Assembly: GCA_946894095.1 (NCBI GenBank)
Contig: OX335644.1
Span: 7,731,595-7,795,594, forward strand
Direction: 5' to 3'
Source: Incurvaria masculella
Lineage: Eukaryota; Arthropoda; Insecta; Lepidoptera; Incurvariidae
Length of the DNA: 64,000 bases
Each line of letters opens with the position of its first letter. The stretch's first letter is position 1. Under the pieces are notes generated by a model, which searched no databases, had not been told where the DNA came from, and saw only the letters and a program-made list of their open reading frames with translations. This document shows positions 21,340-33,640 of this stretch, in pieces. The position numbers and the translations under genes are program-made.

Positions 21340-21565
21340 AATTAAATTACACACATACATATACATACACACCCTCTGACACACCACACACACCCTCACA
21401 CAATCTCTCACCATCATAGACGAATACAGTTGGAGCACAGTCTTTTTTGTACAAGAAGTGGAAATCTGTTATTGGCTTATGTTTTGCATTTTTGTCATTG
21501 TATAAAAGCTATGTTTATAAAAGCTGTTGATTTTCCAAATAAATAAATAAATAAATAAATAAGCA
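21340..21565 (+). repeat. CA-rich tract and LINE-like tail with (AAAT)n
   Basis: A CACA/TACA-rich stretch (about 21345-21410) is followed by non-coding sequence ending in GATTTTCC and seven or so AAAT units (21538-21563). The ending looks like a LINE 3' tail. Confidence 0.45.
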
Positions 21566-24246
21566 AATGAGAGCTTCGTTTTAAGTTCATTAGTTTACGC
21601 GCTTTCCAACGGTATATACACACACACAAACTTACTCACTATGTGGCCAAATATTAGTGATAATTTGCATGAGTCTAATTGTTAACAATGGAAGCGAAGT
21701 AGTTCGAATTGAATAAAGTATACGTGCGACAGTTGAATGATGTGAATTTGAAAATGCTTCGAAAAGAGGCCGGAAAGCGGTCACCTCCTAAAGTTGGTCC
21801 ATTCTGGTCTTAGTGGTATTTAAAAAAACGAAGCTTTAAATTGATATCGGTAATTAAAAAAAAAATAGGAAATAAAAATTCCTTCATATTTTAACTTATC
21901 CTCGGGAATATGCGAGGTAATAAGTCCTTTTCTTGGCACTTATTTCATCACGTAATATTTGTTCTGAAACAAGAATACATTTCTTATAATTCAATTTAAA
22001 AATACTACTTTGAACAGATGAATCATAGATAAAAAAAGTTACAAGAATTTAGACCTAGGATTTTGATAGTTTTCAAAAAAACAAGGGAGAAAATCGTATC
22101 TCGGTAGCAGCAAAACCTAGCAAATGACTCCATTTACCAACACAAACATGTTGTTTGTCGATTTATCGAACACCTGGTCAACCCGTCTTCCAAGTTCAAA
22201 AATGTACCGCTCCCATTTTGTGGACGACAATACTTAGTAAAACCTTCGCGCGAATGCGAAAATAATAATAAAGTTAGACAACTGAAAAAGCAACGCTCTT
22301 CATTTCAATAATTAGATTTTATCTTTCAGTAATTGTTCCGCATCGGGCGTTCAATTATATTCGTTATCCGACGCGGAAAACAACCTAGCGAGGGTGCGGA
22401 CCAGCTGTCTACATCGCAAGCATCTACAGTTTTGAATATAAGTGTCAGTTCATCTAGATTGTTTGTATAGTAGAAAATGGTGATTCCACCAGTTCCCATG
22501 CAATTTACTAAATCTGACAATTGTCGGGTCAATTTATTATTTGTGTAATTTAGCATAATAATAAGTAACATGTAATTCGTGGAAAGAATAGAGCTATGCC
22601 GAATATAAATCGCATCAAAATCGTGTGAGTTATTGTCAAGTTATGAGCGGACATGAAATACTAGATACCAATGATAAGAACATCAAGAACGTGATATGTT
22701 AAAATTCTATCAGGAGGGGAACATACTCGAGGGTCGATTCTCATTGAAATCAATTATTTCTGTCAATTATTAATGTCTGAGACATTTATCTGTCTCTATG
22801 GAGATATTATTACAAGTAACTTTCTCCGGCTGCTAGCCTAACCGATTTTTTTAACATACCTATTCATTTTATTTTCATACCAACCTTAGTCCGAAAAACT
22901 AGACTACTTCCTTTACGCCGTCCGTTCGTCCACCGTGACATCCTTAGCGCGTTAGTTTAATTTTAAATAAATTTAAATAATAATAATCGGAACCTAAAGT
23001 TTTTAAAATAAAATAAAATTTTCCTATTGACACAGAATAAGAAATGCAGTAAAATCTAATTGACCTCAATCACTCGTCAATGTAACGGCAGTTTCTTCCT
23101 TTTTACCCACCACTGTAATAAAACGAAATGTGTGCTGTAAACTGTAACTGTAAACAAGAGCATTTCGCAAACCGTCACTGCATTTGAATGGCTCTCGTAT
23201 GTGCAAACTTATAAAGGGAGCTTCCGTTAATAATAATTTTATGTAACATGCTCTTTGCTCCTGCGAAATGGACAGGGATGGTTGTAGGTTCATTAACTCC
23301 TCTCCACATCTGGGTGCTCTCCGTGCTATCGTTGTTTTCCCGCGACAGTGATGTCCCATCTGGCGAACGCTGAGCACGTCCTGCGTAATCAGATTAGGTT
23401 TGTTATCTGAAACTCCGAGCCCTTTTACGTGTTCTCCTGACGAGCAGATTTCAATTAATTCATCAACAAACGCATCGTCCGCTCGCTGCTTCCTCGGTGG
23501 TGAATTTTCGAGCGACTATTACTACTTCTAAAGGAAAATGGCAACCGTTTACATTTTTTCCAAGCTTCTATCACCATGGCGAGCAAATTTAAAATCAATT
23601 TTGCCCAAAAATACCGGGACAAAATATCTCTGATTAGAACGTTTGTCTGTTGACTAATCTAGTAGAATATTTTATTAAATACCACCTCGTATTTAGGATT
23701 TAGGGTTCAAGTATTTGAGAAAAATCGAAACATCTATTCGCCGCATGGGTGTATTAATATTCTTCCCTTTGATTAACATACGATTGTTAATACGTAATAT
23801 CATATTTATAGCACAGAAAATTTTACTATTGTAATGTTACTAATATTCAGAAGTAAACAAACACGTGAAAATAGAATTCGGCAACTGGAGTACGAACACT
23901 GAATTATAATTTCTTCAACTTATTACGAAATAGTTTCCGGGTGTTATAAGCTTCTACAAACAATATATTGTCTCTCTCTTTTCTATACGTATTGGTAACT
24001 CAAAATTGTGCATGAGCACTGTTTGACCAGATCCCGAAGGTTAGTCAAGGCTTATGCCATTCCAAAGAAAAACAAAAAAACCAGTTGCCCGGGAAATCGG
24101 GACACAATAGAAAAATAGGAAAACCGAGGTCCGTAGTGATATTTCCATTCTCCTTTAAAGAAATATTAACAATTAATTTTATCAGAATTTGGTTTTCTCT
24201 ATATTCAGGTTGCAGCGCGTAGACAAGTTGATTTGAAAGGTAAATG
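21566..24246. other. No gene recognised
   Basis: Mostly AT-rich. Minus-strand frames of 81 codons (22326-22571) and 103 codons (23066-23377) show no recognisable domain. No terminal repeats or tRNA-like boxes were found. Confidence 0.35.
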
Positions 24247-24545
24247 AAAAAAACCGGCCCAGCGGGAGTCAGACTCGCACACGAAGGGTTCCGTACCCTC
24301 GTACAAGATTTAAAACAAAAAAATCACGTTTTTTGTATGGGGCCCCCTTAAATTCTTATATTTTTTTATGTTACCCGGACTGTGTAATAAATACACACTC
24401 CGTGAAAATTTCAGCTGCCTACCTATTACGGTTAACGAGATACAGCCCTGTGACATACGTACGGACGGATGGACGGACGGACGGATGGACAGCGGAGGAT
24501 TAGTAATAGGGTTCCGTTTTCACTCTTTGGGTACGGAACCTTAAA
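24247..24545 (-). repeat. GTCC-bearing repeat, nearly full copy
   Basis: Reverse orientation of the 6 kb copy: AAAACCGGCCCAGCGGGAG, ACGAAGGGTTCCGTACC, ATGGGGCCCCCTTAA, GAAAATTTCAGCTGCC, TGAGATACAGC-like ACGAGATACAGCC, a GGAC tetranucleotide run, AGCGGAGGATTAGTAATAGG and GGGTACGGAACC. It is the most complete copy here. Confidence 0.8.
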
Positions 24546-24774
24546 AAGTATCATTTTTTTTTTCATGTAAAATACGTAATCATTTTTTTAACAAATAGAT
24601 TTGAAGATGACATCGGTCAAATGACGGCCGGCATTGTCAACGCATTGACTTACCCGATTTACCTTTTCGTGTACTCGTGAGAACTTTTATGATAATGTAA
24701 TTAATTTTTTTACCATATAAGCGCAGCCATTATAGCATTGTTGGATCCGGATGTGATGAAGAGTATCCGTGCGA

Positions 24775-25060
24775 CGCGACGCCGAGCTGTGGGGGCGGGG
24801 CGGGCAGTACAGAGCTGCGCCGGCCTGTGCGGACCTGTGCGGCCCTGTGCGGGGCTATACGGGGATGTGCGGGGCTGTGCGGGGCCACTATGCCAGAGCC
24901 GAGCCGCGAGGATGCGTGAGAAAGTCATCAGGAGCCCATAAATATGCAAATCCGTCAATCCCGCCGCGTAATTGCATTAATTCGAGTCAGCCACTTGGCG
25001 GCGGCGGCGGTGTTGCGTGGCGGAGCGCCGCGCCACTGTCTCAGGCGAGACGCTCTGAAT
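24775..25060. other. GC-rich island with octamer and homeodomain-like sites
   Basis: Strongly GC-rich with a 10 bp tandem repeat (24821-24886). It then contains ATGCAAAT (24944-24951) and TAATTGCATTAATTCG, typical POU and homeodomain recognition words, followed by GGCGGCGGCGG. Open frames of about 67 to 97 codons arise on both strands from the GC composition and the tandem repeat. None is convincing. A candidate cis-regulatory element. Confidence 0.35.
24821..24886. repeat. 10 bp tandem repeat
   Basis: About six and a half units of GGNNCTGTGC (for example GGACCTGTGC, GGGGCTGTGC). Because 10 is not a multiple of three, it cycles through all frames, which explains the overlapping open frames. 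Confidence 0.75.
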
Positions 25061-25649
25061 AAATCAGACTCTGGGAATTATGAAATTATCATCAGCGTTC
25101 GTGCGAGTCGAGTTTGCCGAGCTACTCGAACACCGGAAGCACCTTTCTAATTCTAAAAAATACTCATGGAACTGAGAGCATTCGGTTACGTAATATACGA
25201 ATATGGTGTTTTTTATTTTTTTTAATTTATTTGGTTTCCTAGATTTGAGTGTTAAATGAAAATTCACTTTGAGTGCAGGCAGTTTAGTTAAAATTAGTAC
25301 ATCAAATTGTAACTATAATTATTTAACACCTAATGATAGAACTGAGAAAAATGGATCTGTAATGCCAGAAGGAGTTTTAGAACCAAACAATCTATGGAAA
25401 AAGAATTCACTACAATTTCTACATTTGAAAACATTTCTTCGATTCGGTTTTTTTCCAAAAAATATATATTTTCTTTTTTTTTCATATTCACTAGACTGGA
25501 CATTTTTAAAGTATTATATTACTCCATATAACGTCTTCATAATGGATGTCAGCAAATTATTTGCAACTTTATCTCAACTCTTCGGCATTCCAAGGTTTCA
25601 ATCGAGATAAACCAAACAGATGAACTCAATCGCTGATTCAGGTAGATAG
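25061..25649. other. No gene recognised
   Basis: A 113-codon plus-strand frame at 25269-25610 lacks any motif and is AT-biased. Confidence 0.3.
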
Positions 25650-25763
25650 AATATGAGTCTAAAATTCCACTTGGATTTACTGAGGCGTTTCACTACATAT
25701 TAATACATTTGTTCGAAGGTACATTCTGATGTGGCTGCCAATTGAATTGCCCTAACGCCTTAA
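25650..25763 (-). mobile_element. TTAA-bounded 480 bp element, truncated copy 3
   Basis: Matches the right end of the 37730-38209 copy: CCACTTGGATTTACTGAGGC, GTTTCACTACATATTA and a terminal GCCCTAACGCC followed by TTAA (25760-25763). The other end is missing. Its TTAA is also the left boundary of the next element. Confidence 0.7.
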
Positions 25764-26108
25764 GAGGATAATGATGTGATCAAGTTCCATACAATGACTC
25801 GTGCCTGTTTCCTCAATCAAATTAAGAAATACATTTCTGAAATGTTACATATTAAATAAATCAACTGAGTGCTACGTATGTACGCTTTTGATAACTTAAC
25901 TTGTATCCATGATGTACGCCCTTAAACATTTTGATACAAATCGTAAGAGGCTTATATCATGGATATTAGATGAGTTAAACAAAATAACACGTATAGACAT
26001 AGCTCTGAGTTGATTTTTTTAATGTACCAAATTTCAGAAAAATATTTCTTTATTTGACTGAGGAATCAGGCACGAGCCATTGTCTCGATTACCACATTAT
26101 CCCCTTAA
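25760..26108. mobile_element. TTAA-bounded long-TIR foldback element T, copy 1
   Basis: TTAA at 25760-25763 and 26105-26108. The left arm (GAGGATAATGATGTGATC, then GACTCGTGCCTGTTTCCTC, then AAGAAATACATTTCTGAAAT) matches the reversed right arm (GGGGATAATGTGGTAATC, GGCTCGTGCCTGATTCCTC, AAGAAATATTTTTCTGAAAT) over about 85 bp. It is non-autonomous and resembles piggyBac-type target choice. Confidence 0.8.
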
Positions 26109-26397
26109 ATGAAAAGTTTACTTGATGCGGACGGAAGATGGGTAATTTAAAGTCAAGAACAAAATACCACGTACATATCGTTTACTTACGTTTTCCATAG
26201 TTAAGATAAAATTCACGTGTGTCTAGCATGTAATTACAACGCAAGATAAACCTTGCTACGTGCTTCTGTAAGTCTGTAAATGTTCGTTTATCTCACTGTT
26301 CCTAATCACCATTCCTGTGCAGCTTTATTAAACCAAAGTTATGTTCTACTTCTGCTAAGCATTAAACATAGGCTGTGAGCTCGAGAAATCCCTTTCA

Positions 26398-27345
26398 TCT
26401 ACACTAATAATAAATCGGGGTGTTCATGCAGTTAGTTGCTTTGTATTCTAAGATGCAGCGTTTGTAGACTTTATATATGATACTAAAACTAAATTGTCGA
26501 TTTTTAGAAATCATTTCTGTGTGTATGTATATATGTTCCTCCATAACTCTAAAACCAATCATTCGAATTTGATGAAACTTAGCACACGTACATTTAACTA
26601 CCCGAGACACAGGATGGACTAAATATAGTTCAGTTCCGCGTATACTTAGATGTGGCTGTCATACAAACCGGAATGCTCCGCGCGCCCCGTTGGCGACGGG
26701 AGGGCGGCGGCGGCGGCGCTTACTTTTTTAACCCACTTTTTTGATACAGTTTAACTAATAGAACCATAGGAAAACTTGAAACAATCTAGGTTATTTGCGA
26801 AGCATTTTTAAACAATTGACTAATAAATCCTTATTCAGATACATATATTATGTCACTTACCTTTTTCATTTAATAAAAGATTACATTTTTATTTTACACT
26901 AATATATCATTAAAATAATTGTTAAAAACATATCAAGTTAGGGTTAATCAATTTCTCAACTTAAGACTTATTTATTTATTTATTAAATCAGCAGTCATAT
27001 GGTAGTAAACACACTTGAAATTGTCATTTACAATATTGGCATCACGCTAAATCGCCAGAGGCGCGACCAGTGGGATGAAATGCTTATTAATTGAGAACCA
27101 ATTACCAGATTTAGAAGCGGTTTGTGTCTACGTCTAGGCAGATTCTACTCAAAACTTATATGCTACATAATATAGCGCTTCATTACCAGAGGGGTGAGTA
27201 GTAAGTGTTAAATTGTTATAACTTGCGAACCACTCACCCGATTTATATGCATATTTTATCAGAAACAGTCAGGTTCGGGATGGGTTACCGTTTTAGATGT
27301 TTAGGCTGGCTGTGGTTCGGAGTCCACGTAAAAAATTAAGTCCCC
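26398..27345 (+). mobile_element. Helitron-like element, 3'-truncated copy
   Basis: Starts TCTACACTAATAAT after an A, and shares with the 57 kb copy GATGAAACTTAGCACACGTA, GGCTGTCATACAAAC, a GGCGGCGGCGGCG stretch, GGCATCACGCTAAATCGCC and GGCTGGCTGTGGTTCGGAGT. It keeps about 300 bp (26730-27035) that the other copy lacks. No CTAGT 3' end is found. No replicase is encoded. Confidence 0.6.
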
Positions 27346-28764
27346 TTCGTTACTATTATAGAGAAAATGTAAAAGTGTTTGATGCTACAACATAGAAGTC
27401 GCTAACATCCTTTTTAGAAATAACAAAATTAAAAAGCCTAATGTTTGAAGGGATTGTATAATTTGAATGTTTATTTATTAACAATTTATAAAAAACTGTA
27501 ACATTTCCCGGAATTCAATGCGAATTTATTGTAAAAAACATTTTTAAAAACAAGGTTTTATGTAACTGATTTAAAAAGAAGAAAATAAACTTTAAATTCA
27601 ATCTAATCGATCGATTAATTACATTATAAAATAATGTGATATATAAGTTTGTCGTAAATGTTCCACTAGTTTATCGCGCTCAGAGTTCCTTCGCCGAGCT
27701 AGAGTCTGACATTGTAGAGAAAACCTTTCTTTCCTTTCACGTATCCAGCAAAAAAACTTAGGCCTTTTTTCGTAGCATTAGGGTGACTTATAGTCACATA
27801 TTGCTATGTGCACTTCCATGGAATGACTCACCCACGTATAACACAAACTGATAACAACGTAGGTATCAAGAGCAGGCTCTCCTGGGTGAGCATTCCAGCT
27901 TCGTGGAGCGCGGGAGGGGCAGAATGTTGTTGGAAGCATCTGTGAGCTGCATTGTACGCGATCTGCTGGCCTCTTCTGGTTTCTTTGTGTCCGAGACTTG
28001 CCCAGCCGCCGCCGCCGTCTCCGCCGAGCCGCTCTCCCCCAGCGCCGGACATCCACGACAAAATACGACAAAGAGTCTGCGCCAGAATATACTGCGAATG
28101 CTTAGCAAGGAAAATTACAATCGGCTACGGAATACATTATCGTCGATATTCCTCTTCTCTTTATGTTTTCGTGTACGGTCTCATTTTGATATTCGTTAGT
28201 CTCGCAACCTCATGCCGGGAGCCTGCGAGAATGCCTGTGACATGAAAATGTGCTTTTGTGAAACTAAAACCGTGTCACCGTAATCCGGAAATCGGCTAAA
28301 CAAGGGACTGCTCAAGAGTCTGGCAAGAGTTACTTCAACGTTTCCACTTAAAATGATCTGGCAAATCCACCAATGTCAGGTACATATATGATCATATCAG
28401 CTACATACTTTAAATTACTAGATAACTATTTTTGTAGCTGAAATACCCTTTTCTTTAAGTCTATTTAAGTAGGGTCTGGGGATCCTATACTGTTGAAGAA
28501 TGTTCTTTTCACCGGTACAACTACTTCTACTTACCAAATAACAGATATGGTCGGTGATAGGGGTCGCCTTCATAAAGTCCAAAAAGAATAAGTTCCAAAA
28601 CCCAGAACATCCAAAAGTATGTATTTTTGCATATATTTATAAATGCAAATATTATAATCTAACCTAACCTAACCTTACCTAATTGAAAAAGTTCCGTAAT
28701 CATTAGTGTTTTTGGACGGTATAGGTTTTGGACTTTGTGCTTTTTGGACTTTATGATGCGTCCC
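27346..28764. other. Spacer with one GC-rich island, no gene recognised
   Basis: GC-rich island at about 27890-28060 (CCAGCCGCCGCCGCCGTCTC) from which several overlapping frames of 77 to 98 codons arise on both strands; none is credible. At 28660-28683 there is a short degenerate CCTAA run, the complement of the insect telomere unit TTAGG. Confidence 0.35.
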
Positions 28765-29110
28765 CGGTGATAGAATACTGGATCCACATTTGGGAAGGCA
28801 GTCCGCAGTACCTGCTAGCGTTCTTGGACTCAATTCAGCGCCGAGCGATCCGTCTTGTTAGTGACCCAAAACTCACCGTTGGCATGGAGTCCTTGAGCAA
28901 CCGACGGTTTATAGGGTCGCTCAGTCTGTTCCACGGGTACTATCATTGATGTTGCTCTGGACTTGCATCCCTTGGTCAGCACCTGGCGCAGAGAATTAGA
29001 GCACTCCCTTGTGGTTGACATCAGGCTTTTGTGAATGAACCGTTTTTCAAACTCATTTCTCTGCCGCACCTCGTCCACGTGTCTTTCCTCAAACCTATAC
29101 CCTAAGAGTC
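28765..29110 (+). pseudogene. LINE reverse transcriptase C-terminal remnant
   Basis: The frame at 28765-28949 reads VIEYWIHIWEGSPQYLLAFL, then DSIQRRAIRLVSDP and LSNRRFIGSLSLFHGYYH. It matches the region after the RT domain of Jockey/CR1-type LINE ORF2 (EYCSH.W, D.IQRRA, SLS.F motifs). Stops and shifts follow: HLAQRIRALP and SLPHLVHVSFLKP-like pieces continue to about 29110. It lacks the catalytic palm entirely and is a dead 5'- and 3'-truncated relic. Confidence 0.7.
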
Positions 29111-30379
29111 TTCAAACATAACTTTAGTTCTTTAGCTCAGCGATAGTTTGCAAATCCACCATCCCATACCGGTTTTACATACTTAAAAAAAGTCTTAACT
29201 CTGGCTACAACTTTTTACTAGATCTTTCACAACCGAATGGTTGTTCTGATAACACTTAATTTTATAGTTTAGTCTCCTAAAACTGTGCTAACTTTGATAA
29301 GATTTAATCAAAATATAGTCAACTCTTTTTTTCTCAGTGTATACCGATCTTATTGTAATTTTATAAAAAAAATATCTGGAATGTGATTTTTTATGCAATT
29401 ATGAATCTTAATAATACATTCATTTAAATGCAGCTATTGTGACTGGATGATTCTCAAGATGTCTGACGTAATACGACTGAGAGAAAAGGACAAGATCCTT
29501 ACAGTAGAGATGACAAGTTGGGCCTTTGTCGCATCGCGTAATTACCGTAACCAACGGTGTTTTTCGCGTTGACCGTAACCACCGTAACGACCGCGGTATT
29601 TCCAAGTTCCTTTTACTTTGCGAAAAGAAGACATCGCCATAACGGCTAAGATTTACCTCTTGGGTGAGATTGATGCTCAAGCAGTAGAATATCCCTTTCT
29701 TCCGTTTGATAAATTTTAAATTGAAGAAGAAAATAACGAATGACCTTAAGGTTTATTTCATCAATTTTCCACCGAATCCCAGAGGCCCGCCATCATTCAA
29801 ACAATGTTTTTGCGAGCTTCGACCTATCAGTTTTAATAAAAGAAGTTGTCCAGGTTAATTCCCTGATACAATTACGGTTCTGGGCAAGGGACGGATCGCG
29901 AGTCCCGAGGCAAAGGAACATCTATAGAGTGCTTAATCATACTGCTTTTTGTATATCAGTGTGCCAAAGAAATATAACTGAAATATTATAATATGTTATA
30001 AATAAATATACATGTTGTAAATAGTAGGTTTCAGACTGCACATATATTGTTATTATACATTACATCTACAGTTGATATAGCAGATTGCAATTTGTTTCAG
30101 ATAAAAAAAATTGGTTGCATTAAGCTCAATTGCTGGCATTTTAACCGGAAATTTCACAAACATCCAATTTTTGCTTCCGCTGAGTTGTTGAAATGTATTA
30201 TTTGTTTAAATGGCGCCTAAGATATGTCCAAGTCCTACGTCACCAAATATTTTAAAATATTTTGTTTCACTTTCCGAAAATTCCAACTATTTACTAAACG
30301 GTATTGATCAGATTTGTACTTTTTACTTGTAAATTATGAAAAAACATTATCTGTGCTCAGCCTAGTACAAAACAGAACG
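29111..30379. other. No gene recognised
   Basis: AT-rich spacer. Frames of 86 codons (29420-29680, minus) and 83 codons (29740-29991, plus) have no recognisable domain. Confidence 0.35.
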
Positions 30380-31075
30380 TTGTTTCTTCTCAAATGTATT
30401 TGTTCACTTGTCTGTTCCCTGTCACCCGGCTGCTCCCAAATATCTCACTGCTCGGATAGAACCCCTCTGTTCTCATGGTTTACCCCTCAGATCCAATGTT
30501 AATTTGCTTCTTGCTATTCCGGGACATAATTCTTCTTTTTACACTGATTCTTTTACTGTTAGAGCTGCACGTATGTGGAACCAGCTTCCACTTGATGTAC
30601 GAATATCCTATTCTATTCACATATTTAAAGAGCGTCTCAAATGTCTGTTCCTCGATTTTTGACTTGTATTATTTAATCAGTAGTTATTTGCTTTTACTGA
30701 TCCTACTGATTCAAGAGACACATTGTTTCTTTTGTGCATTGAATATAAAGGTATATATTTATATATTTATATGTGTAAATATTTGTATGTATCTATCTGT
30801 TAATATTAAGTACTATACATTATAAGCCTATATTATGTACGATTATTTTATGAAAATATATATATTTCCATTTCATTTTAAAATATTTTTTAAGATACTT
30901 AATATTTTCTTTAGTTTTTAGTTTTTTATTTTTTTGTTTTGCCCGCCACACCGCACCTCTCCTACGTCTCTAAGGTTGAATGTCAGAGAATGCCTCATGG
31001 CATTAATTCCGCCTTTTTGTGAACCATGCTTGCAGGCTTGCAAATAAAGAATTTTTTCATTTCATTTTCATTTCA
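30380..31075 (+). pseudogene. LINE ORF2 C-terminus with 3' UTR and tail
   Basis: The frame ending at 30662 contains DSFTVRAARMWNQLPLDVR followed by FKERLKCLF, the standard C-terminal motif of Jockey/CR1-type LINE ORF2. About 400 bp of AT-rich 3' UTR follow, then AATGCCTCATGGCATTAATT, CCGCCTTTTTGTG and GCAAATAAAG, ending in ATTTCAT-type units at about 31075. It is a 5'-truncated insertion lacking endonuclease and RT palm. Confidence 0.7.
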
Positions 31076-31565
31076 AATTATTCTCGAGATTAAATTAAAT
31101 TGTAATTCATTATAATTATATTTTGCATATAAATACTAAGTTCGTCAATTACAATAAATACTATCAGTGTCACCTGTAACTGGACTTCTTCAAAATGAAA
31201 CCATACAATGCATATCAAAATACTTCAACGGTGAAGCAAGAGCACATTAATCTCTACTTATATAAAAGAGAACGCCTATCTGTATGTTCGGAGTAAACTC
31301 CGTAACCACTGAACAAATTTCTCGCGGTTTACAACAATGTAAAGATTTACGCCAATAATTAAAACTGTAAAAATACTGCATGTCAATACTTAAACGAAGC
31401 ACTTGGTTATTACGAAAAAGTATGTTTTACTTATGTCCGACCGAAGATAAGTAAAGAATGGATCTAATATCTAATGGCATGTTCAATTATTGCAGTCATT
31501 GTCGGTGACGCGGTTAAAACACTAAGTCCGTGTATGTATAATCTAAAACATTGTATTAGTTGAAT
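31076..31565. other. Spacer with a Helitron-like 5' fragment
   Basis: At 31253-31335 TCTACTTATATAAAAGAGAA followed by ACCACTGAACAAATTTCTCG resembles the 5' end of the Helitron-like family. The rest is AT-rich and unassigned. Confidence 0.35.
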
Positions 31566-31775
31566 GCATTGATTACGGGAGGACGGACTGTAGGAGAATT
31601 CTAAATGCCCATAAAGCAGTTGGCGGAATCTGTGTACGCAATGCCCGCGAAAGGTTTGCTTGCTGATTCAAGTCCAGCCTTGCAGTACATTCATGAAGTG
31701 ATTCCTTTTACAGTTTTCTTTCCTAAATGAATGTTTTCTTGCTTCACGGTCGATTCTACATGCGTATCACATTGA
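31566..31775 (+). repeat. tRNA-Leu-like dispersed repeat S, copy 3
   Basis: GCATTGATTACGGGAGGACG, AGTTGGCGGAATCTGTGTAC, GATTCAAGTCCAGCC and downstream CTTGCTTCACGGTCGATTC. The GGCGGAAT wording at the D-arm and the TTCAAGTCC B box are even closer to bacterial leucine tRNA in places, but the D-loop has mutated. Confidence 0.65.
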
Positions 31776-31924
31776 AAAAAGTGACGTGCTTGCTCAGTAC
31801 GTTCTTCTTGATTGTACAGATTGATTTTATTTATTGTATTGATCGTATCTTTCTTTCTGAACACTAGTTTATTTCACCTTTGGCTGTTCACCGCACCGCT
31901 GTAGATATCCAAAAAGTATAAAAG

Positions 31925-32080
31925 TAAAGAGGGCCGTCAATTCTTGCGGCCACAATGCTCGCGGGAGCCTTCCGATGCAATATTACGGAGCAGCCGCATG
32001 AGGCCAGCTCAGCCTCCGGTAGCGGCCGCAACCTCCACCCCCCTACACCCCCCACCCCAGCCGCTCCCGCCCCCAACTTG
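31925..32080. other. GC-rich island
   Basis: C-rich run with GTAGCGGCCGCAACCTCCAC and repeated CCCCC tracts within AT-rich DNA. No reliable coding frame. Confidence 0.3.
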
Positions 32081-33519
32081 CTAGATCGACAAATATATGT
32101 TTATAGGTAGCCTGTCCGGATCGGAAGATTGGTTTTGTATTGCGCACCATGATTGTATGACTTTACTGAAGTTGTCGCTTACAAAGGACCAAGGAATTTT
32201 CTGAGATTCACAGATCCGCTTAGCGAAGAGCACTTCGTTTAGATTTGTTTTAATTTAATCTTTGAATCAAAGAAAACGACCCGATTGGTCATTTGAAGCC
32301 ACTAAATATAACAAAGCGATGTCGAAATTAATAAATCGAAGCTTTAAATTAATATAAGCTTACAATAAATACATTTTAGCTGATAACAAACATTGTATCA
32401 TGAAAACAGTAAATATTTTGTTACCAATTGAAATAATCTTGAGAGTTGCAAAATACGTATCGTTTTTACGCAAATATAATTTAAAACTAGCTGAAGTTCC
32501 CGGTTTCGCTCAGGTAAATTTCGTTTTGTACCCGAGCGAAAGCCAGTAAAATGTGTCATTGCCCCTTTAATTTTTTCCTATTATTATTTTATCCTATTAT
32601 TTAGTCCTATTACTTTATTTTGTTTGGATTTTAAGTTGATGTTAAATTTCATTAATAACAAAAAAAACTCTTCAGCTTTATAATGTTATTAATATACAGG
32701 TGGTTGCAACGTTGTACAGCTCGTGGTCTAGGAGCTGGAGGACTTGCCGCTCATGCGAAATGCCTTTCAAATAAAAATTATTTCATATTTTTATAATTTC
32801 TAAATAAAAAGTTAGACTTTCGATGCAAAGTTATTTAGTGTAAAAATAATCAAATGTTCCGTAAGAACGATGGAGACGTTGCATGTTACTGGACATGGAT
32901 GTCTAATATCACATCTTACTGTCGTGACATTAGCCTGACACATCACGTGGGGTCTAGGTTCAACACCAAGACCTTCCTTATACACGGTTACAACTTCGCG
33001 TCCCATTACTCGGTAACTAGACACTTAATAAAAAAAACGTCTTGGCCACATTTATGCACAGGCTGTTCTATCACCTGTTAATATAAAATAATAATAAGGA
33101 AGTAAATAGCAGCGAATAAAGAAAAGCTAAAACACATGAGCCAGAATTGCCACTTCATTATAATGGTCAGACTACCGCTACAGACTACAAACTACAGCGT
33201 TGCACGTAGTTTGAGCGTAACTTTTAAGATTTTCTATAAAATGTATTTTATTTTAATTCAGTAGAAGACAAAAGCAGCTGTGTGAAGTATGTTCAAACGC
33301 TATGACATTATCTGTCAACGCAATGCAACACAACGTATTCTCCAATGTAATATCAATTCACATTTCCATTGCTGAGGAAACACTGTAATCAAACGAACGT
33401 TGCAAAAGCCCACGGATTACGAGTCTCCTAATTTCGCATACAAATTCCTCCACACTCGTACAATAATCTGTGCCGCTGAACCGAGAGGCGAGCATTCTGC
33501 ATTCACGTCGGTGCGGCCG
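32081..33519. other. Spacer with a Helitron-like 3' fragment and a weak tRNA-like segment
   Basis: At 32486-32560 ACTAGCTGAAGTTCCCGG is the reverse of a CTAGT Helitron-like 3' end. At about 32870-33020 there is a CTAGGTTCAACACC B-box-like word with no convincing A box, possibly a SINE relic. The rest is AT-rich with no gene. Confidence 0.35.
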
Positions 33520-33640
33520 ATATTCACGTCACGTGACTCCTCGGAGCTTCCCCGCCCGCTCTCCGCCGCCGCCGCCCTACCCGCCTCCCCCGCCCTGGCG
33601 CGACCGGCGCCGCCCGCCCAGCGCAATCGCGAAGAATTCG
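33520..33640. other. GC-rich island
   Basis: CCGCCGCCGCCCTACCCGCC type sequence with dense CpG. Open frames of 69 to 92 codons on both strands are composition artefacts (Ala/Pro/Arg-rich). Confidence 0.3.

Noticed and set aside
27828..28245. Cluster of five overlapping frames of 77 to 98 codons
   Set aside because: They come from a CCG-rich stretch read on both strands. No motif and no consistent frame.
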